From G020354785 sp964461435 (GTDB lineage: Bacteria > Bacteroidota > Bacteroidia > Bacteroidales > UBA10428): 64,000 nt of DNA. Below the pieces are notes generated by a model. It worked only from the letters and a program-made list of their open reading frames with translations, ran no database searches and was not told the origin of the DNA. Shown here one piece after another: positions 45,838 through 54,074 of the stretch. Numbering within the stretch: the first letter of the stretch is position 1; each line of letters begins with the position of its first letter. The stretch covers positions 1-64,000 of the forward strand of contig CAYWUI010000014.1 in the NCBI GenBank assembly GCA_964461435.1, written 5' to 3'. A program made the position numbers and the translations under genes.

Positions 45838-48294
45838 TCAGACAATTTTCAGGGGTCTATCAACTTTTTGCTTCAACAAAGAGATATTCAGTACTTCCAG
45901 AATATTATTCACAAAGTGAAATTTTAATCCCCTCAGATAGATTTCATTTATTTCATTAATATCTTTTTTATTTTCTTCTGAAAGGATTATTTCCTTAATT
46001 GAAGCCCTTTTTGCCGCCAGTATTTTCTCTTTTATGCCGCCTACAGGCAGCACCTTGCCCCTGAGTGTAATTTCGCCGGTCATTGCAAGGCTTCTTTTAA
46101 CTTTTCTTTGGGTAAAGGCAGAAACCATTGATGTTATCATTGTTATTCCGGCCGAAGGGCCGTCTTTTGGTATTGCCCCTTCGGGAACATGAACATGGAC
46201 ATTCCAGTTTTCAAATATCTCAGCACTAAGGTCAAACATATCACAATGTGACTTCAAATACTCCAGGGCCAGGACAGCTGATTCCTTCATAACATCACCC
46301 AGGTTCCCGGTAATGGTAAGTTTTCCTTTCCCTTTGCTTAAACTTGTCTCCACAAATAATATTTCTCCCCCTACGGCAGTCCATGCCAGTCCCGTTACAA
46401 CGCCGGCAAACTCATTTCCCTGGTACTTATCTTTAAGATATCTCGGAGGTCCCAGAATTTCGTCAACGTCATTAACGGAGAGGTCTGCATTATACTTCTC
46501 TTCCAGCGCCACTCTCTTGGCTATGATCCTCACAATTTTTGCAATATTCTTATCCAGCTCCCTGACACCCGACTCCCTCGTAAAATTATCAATTATATAT
46601 TCAATTACTTTCTTTGAGAATTTAACTTTAGACCTGTCAACACCATGATTTTCAAGTTCCTTGGGGATCAGATGCCTCCTGGCGATTTCTATTTTTTCTT
46701 CGAGCAAATACCCGCTGACATTTATAAGTTCCATCCTGTCACAGAGGGCCGGACTAATGGAGCCGGTTGTGTTGGCTGTTGCAATAAACATCACCTTGGA
46801 CAGGTCATATTCCATTTCAAGATAATTATCATAAAAGGAGTTGTTCTGCTCGGGATCCAATACTTCAAGGAGAGCAGATGAAGGGTCGCCGCGAAAGTCA
46901 TTTCCGACCTTATCTATCTCATCCAGCACAAATATAGGATTTGAGGACTTGGCTTTCTTTATGTTCTGTATTATACGGCCAGGCATTGCTCCGATATATG
47001 TTTTACGATGTCCCCTTATTTCAGCTTCATCACGAAGTCCGCCCAGAGACATACGTACATAATTTCTTCTTAATGCTTTGGCTATAGACTTGCCCAGTGA
47101 AGTTTTTCCAACTCCCGGAGGCCCGTACAAACAAATAATTGGTGATTTCATGTCTCCCTTTAGCTTCAATACTGCCAGGTGCTCCAATATCCTTTCCTTT
47201 ACTTTTTCAATTCCGAAATGGTCATTATCAAGTATTTTTTGTGCCCTTTTAAGATCAAAATTATCCTTGCTATATTCATTCCACGGCAAATCGAGGAGTG
47301 TCTGCAAATAGTTCATTTGTACCGAGTATTCACCTGCAGCCGGATTCATTCTCTGCAGCTTATCAACTTCTTTATCAAATATCTTTCTCACCGTATCATC
47401 CCATTTTTTCTTTTTCCCCTTTGCTTTCAGCTCTTCTATCTCCTGGTCAACAGGACTTCCTCCCAGTTCATCCTGGATGGTTTTCATCTGCTGGTGGAGC
47501 AAAAACTCCCGCTGCTGCTGATCGAGGTCCAGTTTGACTTTTGTTTGTATATCATTCTTAAGTTCAAGCATCTGAACTTCCCGGGTAAGATATTCGAGCA
47601 GGAGAACGCCACGTTTCTTAAGCTCACTTATCTCGAGCAGCCTTTGTTTTTCCAAGATCTTTATATCACTGTTAGAGCAAATAAAATTTATCAGGAATGC
47701 GGAACTTTCAATATTTTTGACAGCAAACGATGCTTCGGGGGGGATATTGGTGGATAGCTTGATAATCTTAAGTGACAGTTCTTTCAAGGACCTGACTATA
47801 GCTTCATACTCAGGATCCTTCTTCAGAGGTTTTTTATCAATTAAAGATTCGACACTTGCTATAAAATAAGGCTCGCTTTTTTTCAGCTCCCTGATATGAA
47901 AGCGCTTCTTGCCCTGTATAATTACCGATGTTGACCCATCGGGCATCTCAAGAATTCTGATGATCTGTGCTACGGTTCCTACTTTATAAAGCTCTTCATA
48001 TTTCGGTTCATCAGTATTGGCATCTTTTTGAGCAACCGTACCAAGAATCTTATTTTTTTTATAAATCTCCCTTATCAGTTTCATTGATTTGTTGCGCCCT
48101 ACCGAGATAGGTATTACTACTCCGGGGAATAATACTGCATTTCTAAGTGGCAGTATAGGCAGCGATTCGGGTATATCCGTTTTTGTTATTATTTCCTCAT
48201 CCTCATCCGAAATAAGGGGAATAAAATCAGTGTCTTCATTAATTGCAGCACTTACATATATATTGCGAAAATCATTTGCTGAACGTTTACTCAT
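45838..48294 (-). CDS. lon: ATP-dependent serine protease Lon
   Basis: Degrades misfolded and regulatory proteins. 818 residues: N-terminal LON substrate-binding domain (LPILPLRNAVLFPGVV), coiled section, AAA+ domain with Walker A GPPGVGKTS at 391-399 and Walker B NPIFVLDEIDK, and the Ser-Lys protease domain with Ser714 (KDGPSAG) and Lys757 (GGIKEK), aligned by me to E. coli Ser679/Lys722. Follows a glmU-like gene with a 38-bp gap on the same strand. Confidence 0.97.
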   Translation of the reverse strand: MSKRSANDFRNIYVSAAINEDTDFIPLISDEDEEIITKTDIPESLPILPLRNAVLFPGVVIPISVGRNKSMKLIREIYKKNKILGTVAQKDANTDEPKYEELYKVGTVAQIIRILEMPDGSTSVIIQGKKRFHIRELKKSEPYFIASVESLIDKKPLKKDPEYEAIVRSLKELSLKIIKLSTNIPPEASFAVKNIESSAFLINFICSNSDIKILEKQRLLEISELKKRGVLLLEYLTREVQMLELKNDIQTKVKLDLDQQQREFLLHQQMKTIQDELGGSPVDQEIEELKAKGKKKKWDDTVRKIFDKEVDKLQRMNPAAGEYSVQMNYLQTLLDLPWNEYSKDNFDLKRAQKILDNDHFGIEKVKERILEHLAVLKLKGDMKSPIICLYGPPGVGKTSLGKSIAKALRRNYVRMSLGGLRDEAEIRGHRKTYIGAMPGRIIQNIKKAKSSNPIFVLDEIDKVGNDFRGDPSSALLEVLDPEQNNSFYDNYLEMEYDLSKVMFIATANTTGSISPALCDRMELINVSGYLLEEKIEIARRHLIPKELENHGVDRSKVKFSKKVIEYIIDNFTRESGVRELDKNIAKIVRIIAKRVALEEKYNADLSVNDVDEILGPPRYLKDKYQGNEFAGVVTGLAWTAVGGEILFVETSLSKGKGKLTITGNLGDVMKESAVLALEYLKSHCDMFDLSAEIFENWNVHVHVPEGAIPKDGPSAGITMITSMVSAFTQRKVKRSLAMTGEITLRGKVLPVGGIKEKILAAKRASIKEIILSEENKKDINEINEIYLRGLKFHFVNNILEVLNISLLKQKVDRPLKIV

Positions 48295-48332
48295 AATTCA
48301 TTTACCCTTCCTTATAATATATAGACCTTTTG

Positions 48333-49529
48333 CTAAAACCTCCTGTATTTTGAAGTCATTTTAAATACTTCTTCAATAATTTGTATATCAGTGTCTGTTA
48401 ATTCAACATCTCTTCTCCCCATAACACGCCGGGCAACTTCCAGGGCCTTGGGCAGCTGGAATGTGGTGAATCCTCCTGCTCCTCCCCATGAGAAGGAAGG
48501 AATGAAGGTTCTTGGGAATCCCGAGCCGAAAATATTTGTGCTAACACCTACAACTGTACCGGTATTAAACATTGTATTAATACCGCACTTTGAATGATCT
48601 CCCATAATTAATCCACAAAACTGCTGGCCTGTATCTTCAAATTTTTCGGTAATATAGCTCCATATCTTAACAGAAGTATAATTGTTTTTAAGGTTTGAAC
48701 TGTTTGTATCTGCTCCGATATTACACCATTCCCCCAGGATCGAATTTCCCAGGAATCCGTCGTGTGCTTTATTGGAGTATCCCATAATTATACTGTTATT
48801 AACTTCGCCTCCGACCTTAGAAAAAGGGCCAATTGTTGTCGGACCGTAAATCCTGGCTCCCATTTTTAAAGTGGACTGCTCACCAAGGACAAAAGGCCCC
48901 CTAATAACCGACCCTTCCATCACCTCAGCGTCCTTGCCGATATAAACCGGACCTGTGGATGCGTTTATTGTGGCAAACTCCACCCTGGCTCCTTCCCCGA
49001 TAAAAATATTCGCGGGATTAAGCAGCCTGTTTTGTCCGGATATGTCAACTGACTTTTTACCCTTTGTCAGGGATTCAAAATCTTTAACAATAACTTCTCC
49101 ATTATGTTTAAATAATTCCCATAAATGGTTAATCTTTAAAAAATTACTTTTCGAATGGATGTGCCTGCAAGTTTTACAGGTTTCCTCATTAATCTCTGTT
49201 AAACCTTTATCAGTAGTATTAACAGCAACAATGACCTCATCTTTGACAAGTACTTCATTTATGCCGAGGCCATGTATTTCAGTTATTAAATTGTTGCCAG
49301 GTATGACAGAACCGTTAATCAGGATATTCTCGTCCCTGATAACAGCTTTATATTTTACCTGCAGATAAGGTTTTGTCAGATACGAACATTTTGATCCCAG
49401 GATATTCTCCCATTTCTCTTTAATAGTACTTATTCCAAATCTGATTTCAGCCGTGGGCTTCGTGAAGGTTAGGGGGAGCAACCGGTTCCAGCTGCTGTCA
49501 TCAAAAAGGATATAATTTTTTAATGCCAC
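48333..49529 (-). CDS. GlmU-like sugar nucleotidyltransferase / acetyltransferase
   Basis: 398 residues. Resembles the alternative Bacteroidete GlmU family (UDP-GlcNAc diphosphorylase plus glucosamine-1-phosphate N-acetyltransferase). N-terminus MALKNYILFDDSSWNRLLPLTFTKPTAEIRFG, a nucleotidyltransferase-like half, and a C-terminal left-handed beta-helix with hexapeptide repeats (about 160-350: NPANIFIGEGARVE, GPVYIGKDAEVMEGSVIRG, GPFVLGEQSTLKMGARIYG). The GNSILGEWCNIGADTNSSN and MGDHSKCGINTMFN segments form the acceptor region. Probably feeds peptidoglycan and LPS synthesis. The nucleotidyltransferase part lacks the classic GXGTRM start. Confidence 0.8.
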   Translation of the reverse strand: MALKNYILFDDSSWNRLLPLTFTKPTAEIRFGISTIKEKWENILGSKCSYLTKPYLQVKYKAVIRDENILINGSVIPGNNLITEIHGLGINEVLVKDEVIVAVNTTDKGLTEINEETCKTCRHIHSKSNFLKINHLWELFKHNGEVIVKDFESLTKGKKSVDISGQNRLLNPANIFIGEGARVEFATINASTGPVYIGKDAEVMEGSVIRGPFVLGEQSTLKMGARIYGPTTIGPFSKVGGEVNNSIIMGYSNKAHDGFLGNSILGEWCNIGADTNSSNLKNNYTSVKIWSYITEKFEDTGQQFCGLIMGDHSKCGINTMFNTGTVVGVSTNIFGSGFPRTFIPSFSWGGAGGFTTFQLPKALEVARRVMGRRDVELTDTDIQIIEEVFKMTSKYRRF

Positions 49530-49572
49530 ACCTACAGAATTTAATTTATGTATTAGTCATAACAAAAGTACA

Positions 49573-49615
49573 TAAAAAAAGCTCCGGATTAATAACTTGT
49601 TAAAAAAACGGAGCT
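49573..49615 (-). terminator. Terminator after rpmE2
   Basis: AGCTCCG and CGGAGCT form a 7-bp stem (49580-49586 and 49609-49615) around a 22-nt loop. On the minus strand it is followed by a run of seven T, 25 bp past the rpmE2 stop. Confidence 0.7.
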
Positions 49616-49640
49616 AATGAAATACCTTGACAGAAAAAAA

Positions 49641-49910
49641 TTACTCTTTCTTTTTCTTTTCTATATGACTTTTATACTTGCTGTAGTACTTATCAACCCG
49701 GCCGGCAGAATCGACGAATTTCATTTTCCCGGTATAAAAGGGATGTGAAGTATTTGATATTTCAAGTTTTATCAGCGGGTATTCTTTACCATCATCAAGC
49801 TTGACCGTCTCCTTTGACGGGGCAGTAGACCGGGTTATGAACGTATATCCGTTTGACATATCCCTGAAAGCCACAAGCCTGTAATTCTTTGGATGTAAAT
49901 CCTTTTTCAT
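49641..49910 (-). CDS. rpmE2: 50S ribosomal protein L31, type B
   Basis: 89 residues. MKKDLHPKNYRLVAFRDMSNGYTFITRSTA is the L31 start. It lacks the four zinc Cys of the type A form, as is normal for type B (usually a zinc-independent paralogue). The linker TVKLDDGKEYPLIKLEISNTSHPFYTG is typical. The gene has its own TTG-N19-TAACTTTG promoter and a terminator. Confidence 0.95.
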   Translation of the reverse strand: MKKDLHPKNYRLVAFRDMSNGYTFITRSTAPSKETVKLDDGKEYPLIKLEISNTSHPFYTGKMKFVDSAGRVDKYYSKYKSHIEKKKKE

Positions 49911-49950
49911 CTTTATAAGTATAATTTTAATATTTTTAATTAGGGGACTG

Positions 49951-49980
49951 CAAAGTTACTACATTGCCAATAAAACTCAA
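49951..49980 (-). promoter_or_regulatory. Promoter of rpmE2
   Basis: Minus strand: TTG (49978-49980), 19 bp, TAACTTTG (49951-49958), the expected Bacteroidetes layout, about 40 bp before the rpmE2 start. Confidence 0.65.
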
Positions 49981-49995
49981 AATAATATATGTTTT

Positions 49996-51183
49996 TTATT
50001 TCTCTGTGTCGGCATTTCCCGGTAATTCATTCGTAAATCTCTGAAACCTGGCATTCCTGTCAAAAAGGTATCTGTAAGTGATATGTGTCTTGTATTTTGT
50101 TGCTTCAATTTGCTGATAAACTTTTATCATTTTAGGATTATAATCGCCAACCCATGCTAATTCAACGGATTTGTAATTTGGCTTTTTTAATATTGCTTTC
50201 TGATATTGAAGAAATAAAGCCGCAAGGACCCCTGATCTCTGGTGAGCTTCCACTACCCCGAAAATAGTCACCCTGGAACGTGTTATTACCTTCCGTTTCT
50301 TAAGGTAGAGGAGTTTAATTATGCTCCATAAGTTCAACTTGCCGTTAATCGATTTTAATATCTGGTTAACATCAGGTATTGCTACCACAAACGCTATCGG
50401 ATTGCCCTGGTAATAGGCAAGCCAGATAAATTCTTCATCAATAAGATTCCTCGAAACATTTATTAATAATTCTACGTCTTCATACTTTAAAGGGGTATAG
50501 GTCTTCAGAAATTCCGACCATATTATATTGTATAGTTTTACAATATCATTTATAAATTTCTCCTTTTCCTTAAAGCTGAAATGGAGGTAAGAATACCCTT
50601 CCTTGTTTGCAACAAACTCTGCATACTTAACCATCCTTTCGTGATAGGGCTTGTCAGCAGGCCTGTAATAGCTGTATTCTTCATAGTAAGTCTTAAATCC
50701 GTAACTCTCAAATAATTCCCTGTAATACGGATAATTGTATGGCATGCCGTATACAGGCTCTGAATACCCTTCTACCAGTAACCCCCAGTGAAAAAAATTC
50801 TCTCCAAAATTAACAGGGCCATCCATAGCCTGCATATCTTTACCTTTTAACCATTCCTTTGCGGTATCAAACAGCAAGAAAGCCGCCTCTTTATCATTAA
50901 CACATTCAAAAAAACCTATTCCTCCCGTAGGCTGTGGATTGTTAGATGCTTTCCTTTTATCATAAAATGCCGCTATCCTCCCTGCCAGCTTCCCTTTATT
51001 ATCTTTTAATATCCATCTCGCAGCTTCTCCATGTTTAAAGGACGAGTTGGTGCCCGGATTGAATATGTTTTCGATTTCCATATCCAAAGGACTAATCCAG
51101 TTTTTATCGTCTTTATATATTATTTTCGGAACCCTTATAAAGTCCTTATTTGTTTTTTTATCTGATACTTCCTGTATATACAT
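49996..51183 (-). CDS. GNAT-like protein of about 395 residues
   Basis: 395 residues, no signal peptide or membrane segment. N-terminal part: WISPLDMEIENIFNPGTNSSFKHGEAARWI followed by LAGRIAAFYD and a GGIGFFECVNDKEAAFLL segment, like a GNAT fold; the middle has MDGPVNFGENFFHWGLLVEGY. It matches the style of a Bacteroidetes GNAT-family N-acetyltransferase of this length, and the C-terminal half seems a second GNAT-type unit (GVVEAHQRSGVLAALFLQYQ). The acceptor is unknown. Confidence 0.7.
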   Translation of the reverse strand: MYIQEVSDKKTNKDFIRVPKIIYKDDKNWISPLDMEIENIFNPGTNSSFKHGEAARWILKDNKGKLAGRIAAFYDKRKASNNPQPTGGIGFFECVNDKEAAFLLFDTAKEWLKGKDMQAMDGPVNFGENFFHWGLLVEGYSEPVYGMPYNYPYYRELFESYGFKTYYEEYSYYRPADKPYHERMVKYAEFVANKEGYSYLHFSFKEKEKFINDIVKLYNIIWSEFLKTYTPLKYEDVELLINVSRNLIDEEFIWLAYYQGNPIAFVVAIPDVNQILKSINGKLNLWSIIKLLYLKKRKVITRSRVTIFGVVEAHQRSGVLAALFLQYQKAILKKPNYKSVELAWVGDYNPKMIKVYQQIEATKYKTHITYRYLFDRNARFQRFTNELPGNADTEK

Positions 51184-51291
51184 TTGTATTTAACAGTTTA
51201 TTAGTATAGGTTATTTAAGGTCTATAAATATAAGATTTTTATCATAAAATTAAATTATTACATTTAATTTTATAATATGTGAAAAGATATT

Positions 51292-51299
51292 TAAATTTG
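51292..51299 (+). promoter_or_regulatory. Candidate -7 box for tRNA-His
   Basis: TAAATTTG lies 36 bp before the tRNA. The expected -33 TTG is not found. Confidence 0.4.
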
Positions 51300-51335
51300 C
51301 AGCCCGTGAATTGTGAGGGTTTGTATAAAATATAC

Positions 51336-51410
51336 GGTGGATGTAGCTCAGTTGGTTAGAGCACTGGATTGTGGTTCCAGGAGTCGTGGGTTCGAATCCC
51401 ATCTTCCACC
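51336..51410 (+). tRNA. tRNA-His (GTG)
   Basis: Folds as a tRNA: G-1 at 51336, acceptor GTGGATG, D-stem GCTC/GAGC, anticodon stem CTGGA/TCCAG with GTG at 51371-51373, T-stem GTGGG/CCCAT and the loop TTCGAAT. The extra 5' G facing C73 is characteristic of tRNA-His. The CCA end is not encoded. The acceptor stem has a U6:U67 mismatch (T at 51342 and 51404), the only imperfection. Confidence 0.95.
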
Positions 51411-51428
51411 CGAAAAACTCAAAAAAAT

Positions 51429-51474
51429 AACCGGCACCCTTGATTATTGGTCAATTGCAAGTGCCGGTTTTTTA
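51429..51474 (+). terminator. Terminator after tRNA-His
   Basis: AACCGGCAC (51429-51437) pairs with GTGCCGGTT (51461-51469), a 9-bp stem with a 23-nt loop, followed by a T run. Confidence 0.75.
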
Positions 51475-51483
51475 ATTCCTAAT

Positions 51484-51993
51484 CTACTGGCAGTTTTCTG
51501 GTCGTAGTATTTATTGCTGAGTTTATTTTAACATTGATTTTACAGAAATATACCCCGGGATTGAATCCCTCCGTAACAATGGGTATTTCATGATCTCCCG
51601 CATTAAGTCTGCCCATATACTTCACCAGCAGCCTGTTTCCTGAAGATGTGTAAATTTCAATCCATACCCTGGAGGCTTCATCAAGCTCAGGGCGGGCGTA
51701 TGTTAATCCTTTTCCATATCTGCAGTATTATTCCAGTGTTCGTGAACACCAAGGCTTCCTATAGGGGAACCCGTGTTGTCAGGATCGTATGTTATGCCGG
51801 CAAGAATTACTGCATTTTTAATGTTCTTTTCCTGAATAGCTTTGTTTAGTCCTTCCAGCATATCTGTCCCGGGATGCATCTGGACAATTTCAGCTCTTTC
51901 AAATTCTGTAGTAGTTATATCTGTATTTATAGCCCCTTCCCGGGCATAAATAAACAAGGGAACAAGAAACCAGAATATCATTATTGTTTTCAT
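51484..51993 (-). pseudogene. Decayed secreted gene with T9SS tail
   Basis: The 5' part (51993-51703, 96 codons) carries a signal peptide (IMIFWFLVPLFIYA) and a short PPC/DUF296-like piece (MHPGTDMLEGLNKAIQEKN, NAVILAG), joined directly to SLGVHEHWNN, which looks like the end of a different secreted family. It stops at TAA (51705-51703). A different frame then gives a T9SS-like C-terminal domain (EASRVWIEIYTSSGN, GFNPGVYFCKINV, KLPVD then TAG at 51486-51484). So a frameshift separates the halves and the domain in front is truncated. Recombinant or decayed remnant; a sequencing error could explain the frameshift but not the truncation. Confidence 0.6.
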
Positions 51994-52008
51994 AAATTTA
52001 AAGATCTG

Positions 52009-52578
52009 TTAATTTTCAGACGATTTAAGTTTCTCAATAATAAAGTCAGCAAGGATATAGCCCAGGCCTATTCCCAATCCGTATATAACCCCAAATCTCA
52101 ATGACTGCTTCAGATAAAAAACAAACGCCAGATCACCCTCAACTTTGTAAACATTAAAAACAAAGATATTAAACATAAGCATCACGAAAAATATTAAACT
52201 AAATGAGACTATCCATACTACCAGCGGGATTAGTTTGAATTTACGAGGATTTGCAGTTTGCAATATTTTGTAGGATAAAAAAGTAAATATGCCGATTGTA
52301 ATAAACCATAAAGAATTTCTTATAATCACCAGAAGAGAATCATCCCGCGACCACACAAAAACAATAAACATAGATATCAGTAGTCCGAGGTAAATAAAGT
52401 CACTGAAACGCCAGAATTTCAGTATGGTGAAGAAAATTATCGCTGTCAGCCCAAAAATCAAATGGTATTTTCCTGTACTTTCGAAATTAAAAAGTTCAGT
52501 CCCTACAAGTATTAATCCGGTTAAAAAAAAACAAAATGCCAGTGTAATAAAAAAAATCAATGTTCTTATTGTTTTCAT
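52009..52578 (-). CDS. Multi-pass membrane protein of unknown function
   Basis: 189 residues with about six hydrophobic segments (TLIFFITLAFCFFLTGLIL, IFGLTAIIFFTILKF, FIYLGLLISMFIVFVW, SLWFITIGIFTFLSY, WIVSFSLIFFVMLMFN, FGVIYGLGIGLGYILADF). No conserved motif or family recognised. A TAAGTTTG -7-like box (52631-52638, minus) lies 50 bp upstream. Confidence 0.6.
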   Translation of the reverse strand: MKTIRTLIFFITLAFCFFLTGLILVGTELFNFESTGKYHLIFGLTAIIFFTILKFWRFSDFIYLGLLISMFIVFVWSRDDSLLVIIRNSLWFITIGIFTFLSYKILQTANPRKFKLIPLVVWIVSFSLIFFVMLMFNIFVFNVYKVEGDLAFVFYLKQSLRFGVIYGLGIGLGYILADFIIEKLKSSEN

Positions 52579-52721
52579 AACGTATGTTTTTAAATTTTAG
52601 CTCGTAAGCATAAAGAACTATATAATTTATCAAACTTAAAAAGAATTTTATCAATTATTGTATCTAAATATAAATTTATGCGTTTAAGAAGTTATCATGC
52701 TCTAAATCTAAATTAATATAT

Positions 52722-53102
52722 ATGAAGGATCTAATAATTGAACCAACGAATAAAACGCCGTTAGTCGAATTTCATACAAATGGGAAGCTCACCTTAGCCG
52801 GCAATTCCTATCCTGAGAATGTCAGGGATTTTTACGGACCTGTGATATCCTGGGTGGACGAACTGGAAACTGATGAAATTACACTTGACTTAATAATGGA
52901 TTATACCAATACAGCTTCAGCAAAAGTACTTCTCGATATGCTGAGAAAATTTGACATTACCACCAGGTTTAAAACTGTAAATATTAACTGGTATTATGAA
53001 GAAGATGATGAAGATACACTGGAAGCAGGGAAAATACTCGAAGATATACTCACTCACTCGACCTTTAAATATGTTGAGTATGAAAAATCAGCCAGGGAAT
53101 AA
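52722..53102 (+). CDS. SiaC-family regulatory phosphoprotein (DUF1987)
   Basis: 126 residues. MKDLIIEPTNKTPLVEFHTNGKLTLAGNSYPEN is the family start, with the YTNTASAKVLLDML segment (61-74) around the site phosphorylated in SiaC (Pseudomonas). Thr64 or Ser66 is the likely phospho-site. SiaC proteins work with a phosphatase/kinase pair controlling c-di-GMP or stress signalling. No partner is next to it here, so the pathway is inferred from family only. Confidence 0.85.
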   Translation: MKDLIIEPTNKTPLVEFHTNGKLTLAGNSYPENVRDFYGPVISWVDELETDEITLDLIMDYTNTASAKVLLDMLRKFDITTRFKTVNINWYYEEDDEDTLEAGKILEDILTHSTFKYVEYEKSARE

Positions 53103-53128
53103 ATAAAAATTAATATCCTGAAAAAAAG

Positions 53129-53155
53129 GCTCCCGGGTTCCGGGAGCTTTTTTTT
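53129..53155 (+). terminator. Terminator after the SiaC-like gene
   Basis: GCTCCCGG (53129-53136), loop GTT, CCGGGAGC (53140-53147), then eight T. A very good rho-independent terminator 27 bp past the stop. Confidence 0.9.
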
Positions 53156-53360
53156 GTATGCACATTTTATTACTATTGTTAATATCTGTAATCTTAATCC
53201 GCAAGTCCCCGTTTTACTGGCAACCGGACTAATATTACCTGTTGATAAAATAATTTGCTTCTATAGGTTATAAATGCCTAAAATTGTATGACGAAAGTTT
53301 TGATTATCACGATATAATCAAGTAGGTTTCATAATGGGGTTAATAATTAGGTTGGAAAAG

Positions 53361-53388
53361 GCTCCGGGCACTCGTCCGGAGCTTTTTT
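53361..53388 (+). terminator. Second terminator, just before the CPBP gene
   Basis: GCTCCGG (53361-53367), 8-nt loop, CCGGAGC (53376-53382) and six T (53383-53388). It lies only 10 bp before the ATG at 53399. The about 200 bp before it (53156-53360) contain no ORF, so it may end a small RNA or act as an attenuator. Confidence 0.75.
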
Positions 53389-53398
53389 AAACATTAAA

Positions 53399-54037
53399 AT
53401 GAAAAGATTGGCAGTCCGGATTTCCTGTATACTGGAAATTGCAATTATATTTGTTGGCCTGCCCCTGCTATACAGGTTTGATTTTATACCGGTACATAAA
53501 TTCATCCCCCTTTTATTAGTATTTCTGGCCTACCTTATCTGGCTATTAAGAGATAAAACTTTCAGCAAGAAAATATTCGGCTTCAACTCGTTCAGAAACT
53601 GGACTCCGTTGGCAATACGGATGGCATTGTTCTTTTTGGTTTGCACCGTAACAGTACTTATATTTATGCCCGGCAATTTTTTTATTTTACCAGGAAAAAA
53701 TCCTTTACTATTTATACTGATTTTTATTTTTTATCCTTTATGGTCAGCATATCCGCAGGAATTGATTTACAGGGCATATTTCTATCACAGGTTCAGGTCA
53801 GTTTTTAAAAATGAAAAATTATTAATAATAATTAATGCATTGTTATTTTCGTTTTCACATATAATTTTTAATAACTGGATTGCCGTCATTCTGACTTTTT
53901 TCGGGAGTCTTTTATTTTCGCATACTTACAAAAAGAGTAATTCCCTGATGGTAACATTCATCGAACATGCCCTTTATGGTAACATTATTTTTGCTGTCGG
54001 ACTTGGCAAATTTTTCTATTTGCCTGTAAATTTCTAG
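53399..54037 (+). CDS. CPBP-family (Abi) intramembrane protease-like protein
   Basis: 212 residues, about six membrane helices. CPBP motif 1 is usually EExxxR; here it is Gln120-Glu121...Arg125 (PQELIYR), so the first Glu is Gln. Motif 2 has His154 in FSFSH. The fold and position of motifs fit the family; protease activity is uncertain. It begins directly after a terminator hairpin. Confidence 0.75.
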   Translation: MKRLAVRISCILEIAIIFVGLPLLYRFDFIPVHKFIPLLLVFLAYLIWLLRDKTFSKKIFGFNSFRNWTPLAIRMALFFLVCTVTVLIFMPGNFFILPGKNPLLFILIFIFYPLWSAYPQELIYRAYFYHRFRSVFKNEKLLIIINALLFSFSHIIFNNWIAVILTFFGSLLFSHTYKKSNSLMVTFIEHALYGNIIFAVGLGKFFYLPVNF

Positions 54038-54074
54038 GTTGCCATAAACATCTGCTCCCCGTTAATGACCTTTT

